Of a stretch of DNA of 64,000 bases, positions 1 to 8,144 are shown piece by piece (the stretch's first letter is position 1; every line of letters begins with the position of its first letter). Under the pieces are notes generated by a model. The model worked only from the letters and a program-made list of their open reading frames with translations. It was not told the DNA's origin and did not search any database. A program made the translations under genes and the position numbers. Source of the DNA: Marinilabiliaceae bacterium JC017 (GTDB lineage Bacteria; Bacteroidota; Bacteroidia; Bacteroidales; Marinilabiliaceae); the NCBI GenBank assembly GCA_004296775.1, contig RHGE01000027.1:1456-65455 (forward strand). The letters are read 5' to 3'.

Positions 1-129
1 AAAATAACATTATTTATGAAACTTACGCTCTTGTTTTTTGCTGTTTTTCAACAACTTATCCACTTTAATTAATACAATTGGATATTTAACAATAATCAGT
101 ATAAAGAGTAGAAAAGATTTAGGAGGGGT

Positions 130-157
130 GATTTTCATTGTGTATGCAATGAAAATC
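130..157. other. Perfect inverted repeat (hairpin)
   Basis: Two perfectly complementary 11-base arms (130-140 GATTTTCATTG and 147-157 CAATGAAAATC) flank a 6-base loop. No T-run follows on the plus strand, so it is not a standard terminator. It could be an operator or the edge of an element whose remainder lies left of the window. Bases 1-129 hold no gene I can support. Confidence 0.5.
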
Positions 158-230
158 GGGGTGGTTTGATGGTAATATCAACCAGTGAGGACTTAAAAGA
201 GTTATATAGTAGGCGTGGAGTTTTTGCACT

Positions 231-397
231 TATTTCAATCTATTTCTACCTATTTCAATTTGTTTCTATTTATTTCCACTTGTTTCCATTCACCGCAGAG
301 GCGCCGAGTTTTTTCCCTGTTTCCATCTATTTCAATATTTTTCCATTTATTTCCACCTATTTCCATATTCTTACATTTAATTCCCCTTATTTCCTCC
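231..397. repeat. Degenerate 10-bp tandem repeat
   Basis: A pyrimidine-rich unit close to TATTTCCATT recurs with an exact 10-base period: six copies at 231-290 and eight at 318-397. A 27-base insert separates them (291-317, beginning CACCGCAGAGGCGCCGAG). Because 10 is not a multiple of 3, the reading frame rotates through the array, and open frames rich in Ile/Tyr/Phe across it are a by-product rather than genes. A period near one helical turn suggests possible intrinsic curvature (inference). Confidence 0.7.
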
Positions 398-481
398 ACC
401 TTAGTATTACTCCGTGTTTTTTCTTTAAAATCAAGGGTTATCAGGTGTTTATCAGGGTGTATTAATTTCCAATGGCTAAAT

Positions 482-512
482 TTTATTTAATCTAAATAGT
501 TTATTAATTTTG
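482..512 (+). promoter_or_regulatory. Promoter of the suf operon
   Basis: TAATTTTG at 505-512 matches the Bacteroidota -7 consensus TAnnTTTG, and TTTA at 482-485 lies 19 bases upstream as a near match to the -33 TTTG box. It points to sufB with a leader of about 95 bases. No Fe-S regulator site was recognised. Confidence 0.6.
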
Positions 513-612
513 CCTGCCTAAAAAATGAAAAATCCCCAAAAACAGCGGATTTGGCGAATGAACTAATGCCCTATTCTGTTGTTAGATTGACACAAATTAG
601 TTAGTACACATT

Positions 613-2061
613 ATGGCTGACGATCAGAACAAAATATTGGATGAAGTGACCGGTGGGGAATATAAGTATGGCTTCCATACGGATATTGAAACCGAGATGA
701 TCCCCAAAGGGTTGAGTGAAGAGGTGGTAAGGATGATTTCTGCCAAAAAAGGGGAGCCTGAATTTATGCTGGAATACCGGTTGAAGGCTTTTCGCCATTG
801 GCAAACGCTTAAAGCACCGGACTGGGCTCACCTGAATATCCCCGAGATAGATTACCAGGACATTATTTATTATGCTGCTCCCGTTCAAAAACCTCAGCTG
901 GAAAGCATGGATGAGGTGGATCCCGAGTTGAAAGCGACGTTTGACAAGCTGGGGATTCCATTGGATGAGCAAAAGGTGTTGTCGGGTGTTGCCGTGGATG
1001 CGGTGATGGACAGTATCTCTGTGAAAACGACCTTCCGTGAAACGCTGGCCGAGCATGGTGTAATTTTTTGTTCCATCAGTGATGCAGTGAAGGAATATCC
1101 TGATTTGATCAAGAAATACCTGGGATCGGTGGTGCCTTATAGCGATAACTTTTTTGCCGCCTTGAATTCGGCGGTGTTCAGTGATGGCTCCTTTGTATTT
1201 ATTCCCAAGGGAGTGCGTTGTCCCATGGAGCTATCCACTTACTTCCGGATCAATGCCATGAATACCGGACAGTTTGAACGGACGCTTATAGTGGCCGAAG
1301 ACGATAGTTATGTGAGTTACCTGGAGGGTTGTACCGCGCCGCAGCGGGATGAGAACCAGTTACACGCCGCTATTGTGGAAATTGTGGTGCACGACCGGGC
1401 CGAGGTGAAATACTCCACGGTGCAAAACTGGTATCCGGGTGATAAAGACGGTAAAGGCGGTATTTACAATTTTGTGACCAAGCGTGGTATTTGTAAAGGC
1501 GACTATTCCAAAATATCGTGGACCCAGGTTGAAACCGGGTCGGCCATCACCTGGAAATACCCAAGTTGTGTATTGATGGGGGACCATTCGGTGGGCGAAT
1601 TTTATTCGGTGGCAGTGACCAATAATTATCAGCAAGCGGATACCGGTTCTAAGATGATTCACCTGGGCAAGAATACCCGTAGTTTAATTGTGTCTAAGGG
1701 GATATCGGCCGGAAAGAGCCAAAATAGCTATCGCGGTTTGGTGAAGGTTTCCAAGAAAGCCGCGAATGCCCGGAACTTTTCACAGTGTGATTCATTACTT
1801 CTGGGAGATAGATGTGGGGCACATACCTTTCCTTATCTGGAGATCAGTAATAACTCGGCACTTGTTGAACATGAAGCCACTACCTCAAAGATTGGTGAGG
1901 ATCAGATCTTCTATTGTAATCAAAGGGGTATTTCTACTGAAGACGCCATTGGCCTTATCGTGAATGGCTATGTGAAGGAGGTAATTAACCAGTTGCCCAT
2001 GGAGTTTGCTGTGGAAGCGCAAAAATTGCTTCAGATAAGTTTAGAGGGAAGCGTTGGGTAG
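613..2061 (+). CDS. sufB: Fe-S cluster assembly protein SufB
   Basis: SufB is the scaffold core of the cytoplasmic SufBC2D complex, on which nascent Fe-S clusters are built using sulfur from SufS/SufE. The 482-residue product has the family's usual length. It shows the typical N-terminal segment, the conserved central stretch [19 protein letters not shown] (about residues 196-214), and the C-terminal half with [20 protein letters not shown] (about 422-441), the most conserved part of the SufB beta-helix. The ATG at 613 is used; nothing longer fits. It is first in a run sufB-sufC-sufD-sufS-sufE-DUF59 on the plus strand and is preceded by a good Bacteroidota promoter. Identification is secure from sequence and from neighbours. 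Confidence 0.96.
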   Translation: MADDQNKILDEVTGGEYKYGFHTDIETEMIPKGLSEEVVRMISAKKGEPEFMLEYRLKAFRHWQTLKAPDWAHLNIPEIDYQDIIYYAAPVQKPQLESMDEVDPELKATFDKLGIPLDEQKVLSGVAVDAVMDSISVKTTFRETLAEHGVIFCSISDAVKEYPDLIKKYLGSVVPYSDNFFAALNSAVFSDGSFVFIPKGVRCPMELSTYFRINAMNTGQFERTLIVAEDDSYVSYLEGCTAPQRDENQLHAAIVEIVVHDRAEVKYSTVQNWYPGDKDGKGGIYNFVTKRGICKGDYSKISWTQVETGSAITWKYPSCVLMGDHSVGEFYSVAVTNNYQQADTGSKMIHLGKNTRSLIVSKGISAGKSQNSYRGLVKVSKKAANARNFSQCDSLLLGDRCGAHTFPYLEISNNSALVEHEATTSKIGEDQIFYCNQRGISTEDAIGLIVNGYVKEVINQLPMEFAVEAQKLLQISLEGSVG

Positions 2062-2140
2062 TATTTTATCTTTTCTCTCGTTTTAAGATGAGTTCAGGAG
2101 TGAAGAAAACTAATTGTAGAAATTATTGAAGGTGTCAAAT

Positions 2141-2893
2141 ATGTTAGTGATAAAAGATTTACACGCCAAAATTGAAGATAAAGAGATTCTTCGGGGCATC
2201 AACCTCACCGTTAAACCCGGAGAGATTCATGCTATCATGGGGCCGAATGGTTCAGGTAAAAGTACCTTGTCGGCTGTGTTAGCCGGGAATGATAAATTTG
2301 AAGTGACGGAAGGTGAGGTGTCTTTTAATGGGAAAAAACTTCTGGAATTACCTCCTGAGGACCGCTCGCGCGAAGGTCTTTTCTTGAGTTTCCAGTATCC
2401 GGTTGAGATTCCAGGTGTGAGTATGGTTAACTTCATGCGCACGGCGGTAAATGAACATCGTAAATATAAAGGGGAAGAGGCGTTATCAGCCAGTGATTTC
2501 CTGAAGAAAATGCGCGACAAAAAGAAATTGGTGGAGATTGATTCAAAACTGACTAATCGCTCGGTGAATGAAGGTTTTTCGGGTGGTGAGAAAAAGAAGA
2601 ATGAGATCTTTCAAATGGCTATGCTGGAGCCCACACTATCTATTCTGGATGAAACCGATTCGGGGCTGGATATTGATGCTTTACGCATTGTGGCTAATGG
2701 AGTGAATAAACTAAAGACTGAAAATAACGCCACCATCTTGATTACCCACTATCAGCGTTTGCTTGACTATATTGTGCCTGATTATGTGCATGTATTATAT
2801 AAAGGGCGCATTGTGAAATCGGCCGGTAAAGAGTTGGCCCTCGAGCTGGAAGAGAAAGGTTACGATTGGATTAAGAAAGAGTTTGAGGATTAG
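2141..2893 (+). CDS. sufC: Fe-S assembly ATPase SufC
   Basis: SufC is the ABC-type ATPase of the SufBC2D complex; ATP hydrolysis drives the rearrangement of SufB/SufD during cluster building. The product has Walker A GPNGSGKST (about residues 35-43), the ABC signature FSGGEKKKNE (about 145-154), Walker B LSILDETDSGLDID, and the switch His in ITHYQRLL. At 250 residues it has the normal length. I start it at ATG 2141 (MLVIKDLHAK), because the upstream in-frame TTG at 2126 would add five residues not expected in the family. It lies 79 bases after sufB and 35 before sufD, so co-transcription is likely. Confidence 0.96.
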   Translation: MLVIKDLHAKIEDKEILRGINLTVKPGEIHAIMGPNGSGKSTLSAVLAGNDKFEVTEGEVSFNGKKLLELPPEDRSREGLFLSFQYPVEIPGVSMVNFMRTAVNEHRKYKGEEALSASDFLKKMRDKKKLVEIDSKLTNRSVNEGFSGGEKKKNEIFQMAMLEPTLSILDETDSGLDIDALRIVANGVNKLKTENNATILITHYQRLLDYIVPDYVHVLYKGRIVKSAGKELALELEEKGYDWIKKEFED

Positions 2894-2928
2894 GAAAGGG
2901 CCACAAATAGATTAAAACCTATGGCATT

Positions 2929-4320
2929 ATGACAGTAACAAGTCAAATTGTAAATCTGCAGGAGGAATACCTGGCACTATATAATCAAAATGAGGCACAC
3001 CTGTTGAATGGCGCCCCTGACCGGATGAATGAATTGCGTCAGGAAGCCATCGGGCATTTTGAGCGGTTGGGCATCCCATCAAATAAGGTAGAAGAATATC
3101 GATATACTAATCTTCAACCTTTTTTTAAAGGAACGCTATCCATTGGTTTTTCCAATGAACAGTTGGGAGTAAAGTTGGGGGATATCTTTCAGTGTGATGT
3201 GCCCGAATTGGAAAGCTATCCGGTTTTTTTGGTGAATGGCTGGTACTCCTTTCAGAACGTAAAAGATTTTGGATTGCCTGAAGGGGTGATTATGGGAAGT
3301 ATTGCCGAAATAGGTAAGAAGCATCCCGAGTTGCTGGAGAAGTATTATGGTACAGCAGCAAACATGGACAGAGATGGTCTTATTGCCATGAATACTGCTT
3401 TTGCCCAGGATGGTTTATTCTTGTATGTTCCCAAAGGAGTAGTGGTTGATAAGGCTATTCAGATTGTTAATATCATGACCGGTGACGTGGATCGATTGGC
3501 GTTTCAGCGTAACCTGGTGATCATGGAAGAGAACAGCCAGGCCCGCATTATGGTTTGTGAGCATACCTTGTCACCCAATAAATACGTGATCAATTCGGTG
3601 ACCGAGGTGATTGCCTGTGAAAATGCGGTGTGTGATATTTACAATGTACAGAATCAACATAATCTCACTACCCAGGTAGCGAGTACCTTCATTCGTCAGA
3701 AAGCGTATTCTAATGTTGTTACTAACAACCTGACTTTACATGCCGGTGTGGCGCGTAACAATGTTGTTGTGACCATGGAGGAGGAGCATTGCGAGAGTCA
3801 TATCTATGGCCTTTATCTGACTGATAAAAACCAGCATGTTGATAACTTTTCGTTTGTCGATCATGCTAAGCCTGATTGTTTGAGTACCGAGCTCTTTAAA
3901 GGGGTGCTCGACGATCGTGCCACGGGTGCTTTTGCCGGTCGTGTGTTGGTGAGAAAAGACGCTCAGCGCACCAATGCTTACCAAACAAATAAGAATTTGT
4001 TGCTGACAGAAGATGCAAAAATAAATAGTAAGCCCCAGTTGGAGATTTATGCCGATGATGTAAAATGTAGTCACGGAGCCACCGTGGGACAATTGGATGA
4101 TGCAGCTATGTTTTACCTGCGTTCACGCGGGGTGAGTGAAGCGGAGGCGCGTATCTTGTTAATGTATGCCTTCGCTTACGAGGTGATTGAAAAGATCCGT
4201 GTGGAACCACTGCGGGAACAGATCCGCGGTTTGGTTGAAAAACGGTTCAGAGGAGAATTGGATAAGTGTGATTCATGTGTAGTTTGTGGACAACTGGGAA
4301 ACAGTTTAACTTGTTTGTAA
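2929..4320 (+). CDS. sufD: Fe-S cluster assembly protein SufD
   Basis: SufD is the SufB paralogue that pairs with it in SufBC2D and is linked to iron entry. The 463-residue product carries the C-terminal SufBD core, with CEHTLSPNKYVINSVTEV (about 205-222), DDVKCSHGATVGQLD (about 369-383) and FYLRSRGVSEAEARILLMYA. The N-terminal part contains the usual KVEEYRYTNLQP motif. The C terminus ends in a short cysteine-rich tail, CDSCVVCGQLGNSLTCL, with four Cys in the last 17 residues; I recall similar short Cys tails in Bacteroidota SufD, but their role is not known to me. The gene is followed by a terminator-like hairpin before sufS. Confidence 0.95.
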   Translation: MTVTSQIVNLQEEYLALYNQNEAHLLNGAPDRMNELRQEAIGHFERLGIPSNKVEEYRYTNLQPFFKGTLSIGFSNEQLGVKLGDIFQCDVPELESYPVFLVNGWYSFQNVKDFGLPEGVIMGSIAEIGKKHPELLEKYYGTAANMDRDGLIAMNTAFAQDGLFLYVPKGVVVDKAIQIVNIMTGDVDRLAFQRNLVIMEENSQARIMVCEHTLSPNKYVINSVTEVIACENAVCDIYNVQNQHNLTTQVASTFIRQKAYSNVVTNNLTLHAGVARNNVVVTMEEEHCESHIYGLYLTDKNQHVDNFSFVDHAKPDCLSTELFKGVLDDRATGAFAGRVLVRKDAQRTNAYQTNKNLLLTEDAKINSKPQLEIYADDVKCSHGATVGQLDDAAMFYLRSRGVSEAEARILLMYAFAYEVIEKIRVEPLREQIRGLVEKRFRGELDKCDSCVVCGQLGNSLTCL

Positions 4321-4342
4321 TAACGAAACTTCAATAATACAG

Positions 4343-4389
4343 GCCAGGTACAAGGGTAACAAATCTGTTTGTCTCTTGCCTGGCTTTTT
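4343..4389 (+). terminator. Terminator-like hairpin between sufD and sufS
   Basis: GCCAGG (4343-4348) plus CAAG (4351-4354) pair with CTTG (4375-4378) plus CCTGGC (4379-4384), leaving a 2-base bulge. A nested ACAAA/TTTGT stem lies in the loop, and TTTTT follows at 4385-4389. This has the form of an intrinsic terminator but sits inside the suf run, ending 15 bases before the sufS start. Confidence 0.6.
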
Positions 4390-4404
4390 ATATAAATTAG
4401 ACGC

Positions 4405-5625
4405 ATGGCATTTGATGTTATAAAAGTTCGTCAGGATTTTCCCATCCTTCAGCAAAAGGTCTATGGAAAACCCTTGGTTTACCTCGATAATGCAGCTACC
4501 TCGCAAAAGCCGCAACAGGTGATTGATTCCATGATTAATGTATATACTGAGTTGAATAGTAATATTCACCGGGGTGTGCATTACTTGAGTAATCAAAGCA
4601 CTGTAGCTTTCGAAGAAGCGCGAAAGAAGATTCAAACCTTCATTAATGCTTCGGGTGAACATGAGGTGATTTTTACCCGGGGAACCACCGAGGCCATCAA
4701 CCTGGTGGCGCACTCTTTTGGGGATACTTTTCTGAATGAAGGAGATGAGGTGATTGTGTCGGAACTGGAACATCATTCCAACATAGTGCCCTGGCAACTG
4801 TTGCGCGACCGTAAAAACATTACTATAAAAGTGATTCCTATTGATGAGGCCGGAGAACTCATGATGGATAAGTTTGAGGAATTGTTGTCGTCGCGTACCA
4901 AATTAGTATCTGTAGCGCATGTCTCCAATGCCCTGGGTACGATTAATCCGGTGGAAGAGGTTATTCGTATCGCTCACGATCGCGACATTCCGGTGTTGAT
5001 TGACGGGGCACAAGCCGTGCAGCATGTAGCTGTGGATGTGCAGAAGCTGGATTGTGATTTTTATGCCTTTTCAGGTCATAAGTTGTATGGTCCTACTGGT
5101 ATTGGGGTGCTTTATGGTAAAGCTAAATGGTTGGAGGAAATGCAACCCTATCATGGGGGCGGGGAGATGATCAAGAAGGTGACCTTTGATAAGACTACCT
5201 ATAATGAGCTGCCGTTTAAGTTTGAAGCCGGTACCCCTGACTATTGTGGGGCCATCGGCCTGGGAGTAGCCATTGATTATGTCAAAAGTCTGGACCTGGC
5301 AGCCATTGCTGATTATGAACATGAGCTGTTGACTTATGCCACCAATGCCTTGCAGCAGGTTGATGGATTACGTATTTATGGGACTTCTGAACAAAAATCG
5401 GGTGTGATCTCTTTTTTGGTGGATAACATCCATCCTTATGATATGGGGATGATGCTGGATAAAATGGGCATTGCCGTGCGTACCGGTCATCACTGTGCAC
5501 AACCCATTATGGATCATTATAACATTCCGGGAACAGTGCGGGCGTCGTTTGGTCTTTATAACCAGCGGGAAGAGATTGATCAATTGGTAGCCGGGGTTTT
5601 AAAAGTAAAACAGTTATTTGGTTGA
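4405..5625 (+). CDS. sufS: Cysteine desulfurase SufS
   Basis: SufS is a PLP-dependent group II cysteine desulfurase; it converts L-cysteine to L-alanine and a persulfide that SufE carries to SufBCD. The 406-residue product has the PLP lysine K226 in SGHKLYGPTG, the substrate-region histidine in LEHHSNIVPW (121-130) and the catalytic cysteine C364 in RTGHHCAQPIM (359-369). The short active-site loop is that of group II enzymes, distinguishing it from IscS/NifS. The ATG at 4405 starts 15 bases after a hairpin with a T-run. The sufE start lies about 46 bases downstream. Confidence 0.95.
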   Translation: MAFDVIKVRQDFPILQQKVYGKPLVYLDNAATSQKPQQVIDSMINVYTELNSNIHRGVHYLSNQSTVAFEEARKKIQTFINASGEHEVIFTRGTTEAINLVAHSFGDTFLNEGDEVIVSELEHHSNIVPWQLLRDRKNITIKVIPIDEAGELMMDKFEELLSSRTKLVSVAHVSNALGTINPVEEVIRIAHDRDIPVLIDGAQAVQHVAVDVQKLDCDFYAFSGHKLYGPTGIGVLYGKAKWLEEMQPYHGGGEMIKKVTFDKTTYNELPFKFEAGTPDYCGAIGLGVAIDYVKSLDLAAIADYEHELLTYATNALQQVDGLRIYGTSEQKSGVISFLVDNIHPYDMGMMLDKMGIAVRTGHHCAQPIMDHYNIPGTVRASFGLYNQREEIDQLVAGVLKVKQLFG

Positions 5626-5671
5626 AGCCGGGAAAAATAGCAATTTTGAAGCGTTTAAAAGGAGAATGAAA

Positions 5672-6094
5672 ATGAGCATCAGCGAAATACAAGAAGAAAT
5701 TGTCGAAGAGTTTTCAGCTTTTGACGATTGGATGGATAAATACTCATATTTAATTGAGATTGGAAACGACCTGGAAGGTTTTGAAGAAGAACACCGTCTG
5801 GAGCAAAACCTGATCGATGGTTGTCAGTCAAAGGTGTGGTTGCATGCTGTACTGAAAGACGGGAAAGTCATCTTTACAGGTGATAGTGATGCCATTATTG
5901 TTAAGGGCATTGTGGCCTTGTTGATTCGTGCCTTGTCAAATCAAACACCTGATGATATTTTAGCTTGTGATCTTCAGTTTGTGGAGAAGATCGGCCTTAA
6001 GGAACATCTGTCACCGACTCGTTCCAACGGATTAGTGGCAATGATAAAACAAATGCGTTTATTTGCTGTGGCATTTAAGGCAAAAATGGCTTAG
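5672..6094 (+). CDS. sufE: Sulfur acceptor SufE
   Basis: SufE accepts the persulfide from SufS and passes it to SufB. The 140-residue product has the expected length and the acceptor cysteine C51 in NLIDGCQSKVWL (46-57), together with the conserved FDDWMDKYSYLIEIG region near the N terminus. I place the start at ATG 5672 (MSISEIQ), eight bases after an AGGAG at 5659-5663; ATG 5666 (MKMSIS) is an alternative, and in-frame codons further upstream overlap the sufS end. It lies directly downstream of sufS, matching the functional partnership. Confidence 0.94.
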   Translation: MSISEIQEEIVEEFSAFDDWMDKYSYLIEIGNDLEGFEEEHRLEQNLIDGCQSKVWLHAVLKDGKVIFTGDSDAIIVKGIVALLIRALSNQTPDDILACDLQFVEKIGLKEHLSPTRSNGLVAMIKQMRLFAVAFKAKMA

Positions 6095-6244
6095 AATAAT
6101 AAGGAGCATGAAGGGGTGTTGTTTGTTGCCAGCCAAAACCATCCGATAAAGCATCTTTTAAGGGAGATTTTATTTCGTGTTCAGGCCACATCTTAATTTT
6201 AAACCTTTTGAAAAGGGCACTTGTTCCCTTTAAAAATTATATTT

Positions 6245-6562
6245 ATGGAGAACGAATTCTTGCAATTGGAGACCAGTATTGTTGAAGCGTTGAAATCTAT
6301 TTTCGATCCTGAGATACCTGTTAATATTTATGATCTGGGCTTGATCTATGAGGTTAATGTGGAGGATAACGGGCAGGTGCGGATAGTAATGACGCTTACC
6401 TCTCCCAATTGTCCGGTGGCCGAGGCTTTACCTCTCGAAGTTCAGGAAAAAGTGTCGGCTGTGGAAGGTGTGAAAAAGGTAGAGGTTAACCTTACCTTCG
6501 ATCCTCCCTGGACGAAAGATATGTTGTCTGACGAGGCACTGCTTGAGTTGGGGTTGTTGTAA
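6245..6562 (+). CDS. DUF59 (MIP18-type) Fe-S assembly protein, SufT-like
   Basis: This 105-residue protein is a stand-alone DUF59/FeS_assembly_P domain. It shows SIFDPEIPVNIYDLGLIYEV near residues 15-35, the loop LTSPNCPVAEALP with the single conserved cysteine near residue 56, and a C-terminal DPPWTKDMLSDEALLELGLL. Family members (SufT, PaaD-like, MIP18) assist cluster maturation or transfer. Its position after sufE supports a SUF accessory role, but the exact function is inferred. I use ATG 6245; an in-frame TTG at 6221 would add eight residues of unlikely sequence. Confidence 0.85.
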   Translation: MENEFLQLETSIVEALKSIFDPEIPVNIYDLGLIYEVNVEDNGQVRIVMTLTSPNCPVAEALPLEVQEKVSAVEGVKKVEVNLTFDPPWTKDMLSDEALLELGLL

Positions 6563-6654
6563 AGGATGCCTGATATTACAGTTATAATATCACGGACGAA
6601 TTTGATTAAATCAGTCTCAATACTATTATCAAAAATATAACGATCTATTAATAT

Positions 6655-6680
6655 AAGGGCGCTACACCAGGCGCCCTTTC
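6655..6680 (+). terminator. Terminator-like hairpin just before queG
   Basis: AAGGGCGC (6655-6662) pairs perfectly with GCGCCCTT (6671-6678) across an 8-base loop and is followed by TTC TTG. It probably ends the suf transcript. It finishes only eight bases before the queG ATG at 6687, so it would also fold in the ribosome-binding region of any read-through message. Confidence 0.6.
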
Positions 6681-6686
6681 TTGACT

Positions 6687-7628
6687 ATGGATATCATCGC
6701 TCTCAAATATCAGGAAATGATCAGGGAAGAAGCTTTAAGGCTGGGATTCTCTGATATTGGCTTTGCACCGGTTGAGCACCTTTGTGATGATGAGTTGCAT
6801 CTGAAACAATGGCTCAATGACGGTTTTCAGGCAGGCATGGAGTATATGAATAACCATTTTGAGAAACGCGTTAATCCGTCCTTGTTGGTTGAAGGCGCCC
6901 GGAGTGTTATTTCCCTTCTGGTTAATTATAAACCGGATCAAAAGCAGCGCGCTGATGTCCCTCAAATTGCCACCTATGCTTTTGGGAAAGACTATCATTT
7001 TACTTTGAAAGAGAAGATGCAGGTGCTTTTTGATTTTATAAAAGCCAATATTTTTCCCCAACTGGATGGACGCTGTTTTGTTGATTCAGCTCCGGTTCTT
7101 GATCGTGCCTGGGCGGTTAAGAGTGGCTTGGGGTGGATTGGTAAAAACACCAACCTGATTCATAGGAAGCATGGGTCTTATGTCTTCATCGGGGAGCTTA
7201 TCACCAATTTGGCGCTGCCTGCTACTGATCCTATAAAAGCTGCCTGTGGCAACTGTACACGATGTATCGATGCTTGTCCCACCGGCGCCTTGGTGGCTCC
7301 CTATCGCCTCGATGCCAATAAATGCATCTCTTTTCAAACCATTGAAAATCGCGGTGAGATTCCCGAGCAATTAGTCGTAAAGTTTCAAAACCGCGTTTAT
7401 GGATGTGACATCTGCCAGGAGGTCTGTCCCTGGAACCGGAAAACGCCACCAACCCGGGAAGCTGATTTTATGCCGCATCCCGATCTCCTCACCATGACCA
7501 GGGAACAATGGTACGCCCTTGATGAATCAACTTATCGTGAAATATTCCGTAAATCTGCCGTTAAGCGCGCTAAATATGCTGGATTAATGCGTAACCTCGC
7601 ATTCCTGAAAAAAGCACATGGTAAGTAG
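6687..7628 (+). CDS. queG: Epoxyqueuosine reductase QueG
   Basis: QueG carries out the last step of queuosine synthesis, reducing epoxyqueuosine in the tRNA wobble position with a cobalamin cofactor and two [4Fe-4S] clusters. The 313-residue product has a DUF1730 N-terminal region, the KSGLGWIGKNTNLI segment (about residues 146-159), and two cluster motifs, CGNCTRCIDACPTGAL (about 187-202) and CDICQEVCPWN (about 240-250). The CISFQTIENRG segment between them is a family hallmark. The ATG at 6687 is preferred over TTG 6681. Being an Fe-S enzyme it sits sensibly after the suf genes, but a hairpin separates it from them. Confidence 0.93.
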   Translation: MDIIALKYQEMIREEALRLGFSDIGFAPVEHLCDDELHLKQWLNDGFQAGMEYMNNHFEKRVNPSLLVEGARSVISLLVNYKPDQKQRADVPQIATYAFGKDYHFTLKEKMQVLFDFIKANIFPQLDGRCFVDSAPVLDRAWAVKSGLGWIGKNTNLIHRKHGSYVFIGELITNLALPATDPIKAACGNCTRCIDACPTGALVAPYRLDANKCISFQTIENRGEIPEQLVVKFQNRVYGCDICQEVCPWNRKTPPTREADFMPHPDLLTMTREQWYALDESTYREIFRKSAVKRAKYAGLMRNLAFLKKAHGK

Positions 7629-8144
7629 GAGAAATAACCTTCTTTTGTTTACAGTTCTTTGTCGTTCAGCTTTTGCCTTTTTTGGTTCCTATCTTGTTTT
7701 GCAATTCTAACTTCTGGTCTCCAATTCTACTTATTCTCCTTCCTTAAACTTTATATCTTTTACCTTTCTCCTTTTTCTCTTTTTACTTCTCCCGCATTCC
7801 CGGAGTATACCTGTTGTTGGTCAAATTTGCGCCATTGAAACAAATAGCCATTTACAAATCGAAATGGGCTGGTTCCTGCATGATGCCTGAAATGTTTTAG
7901 AACATTTTTTAAAAAATTACAGTATTGCTATCAAATTATAATCTGTTATTCTCTCAGGGGGATTATTGATGAAAATAAACTTCTGGATTAGGATTGCTTT
8001 GGATCGGTTAAGTTTTTTCTTGATACACTTAAATACTCATATTTTCAAATCATTTGAGTTGAAAAATAACTGACAAATGTTGGGGTGATATAACCGAAAA
8101 AGTATTCATATTTGCATGATAATTCACTTATAAATTGTCACACC
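7629..8144. other. Non-coding spacer, pyrimidine-rich then AT-rich
   Basis: No supportable gene lies in these 516 bases. The first half (about 7635-7795) is strongly C/T-biased on the plus strand. A small hairpin, AAATGTT (7890-7896) with AACATTT (7901-7907), is followed by three more T. The aspA promoter should lie in the last 100 bases, but I see no clean match to TAnnTTTG. Confidence 0.5.

Noticed and set aside
57-64. TTATCCAC, a perfect DnaA box core, as a sign of a replication origin
   Set aside because: Only one such site is present and no dnaA, AT-rich unwinding array or other boxes are near.
166-490. Two overlapping open frames rich in Ile/Tyr/Phe/Ser
   Set aside because: They are translations of the 10-bp pyrimidine repeat; two frames give near-identical peptides because the period rotates frames.
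601-1056. Antisense open frame of 151 codons at the start of sufB
   Set aside because: Overlaps the secure sufB frame and has no recognisable domain.
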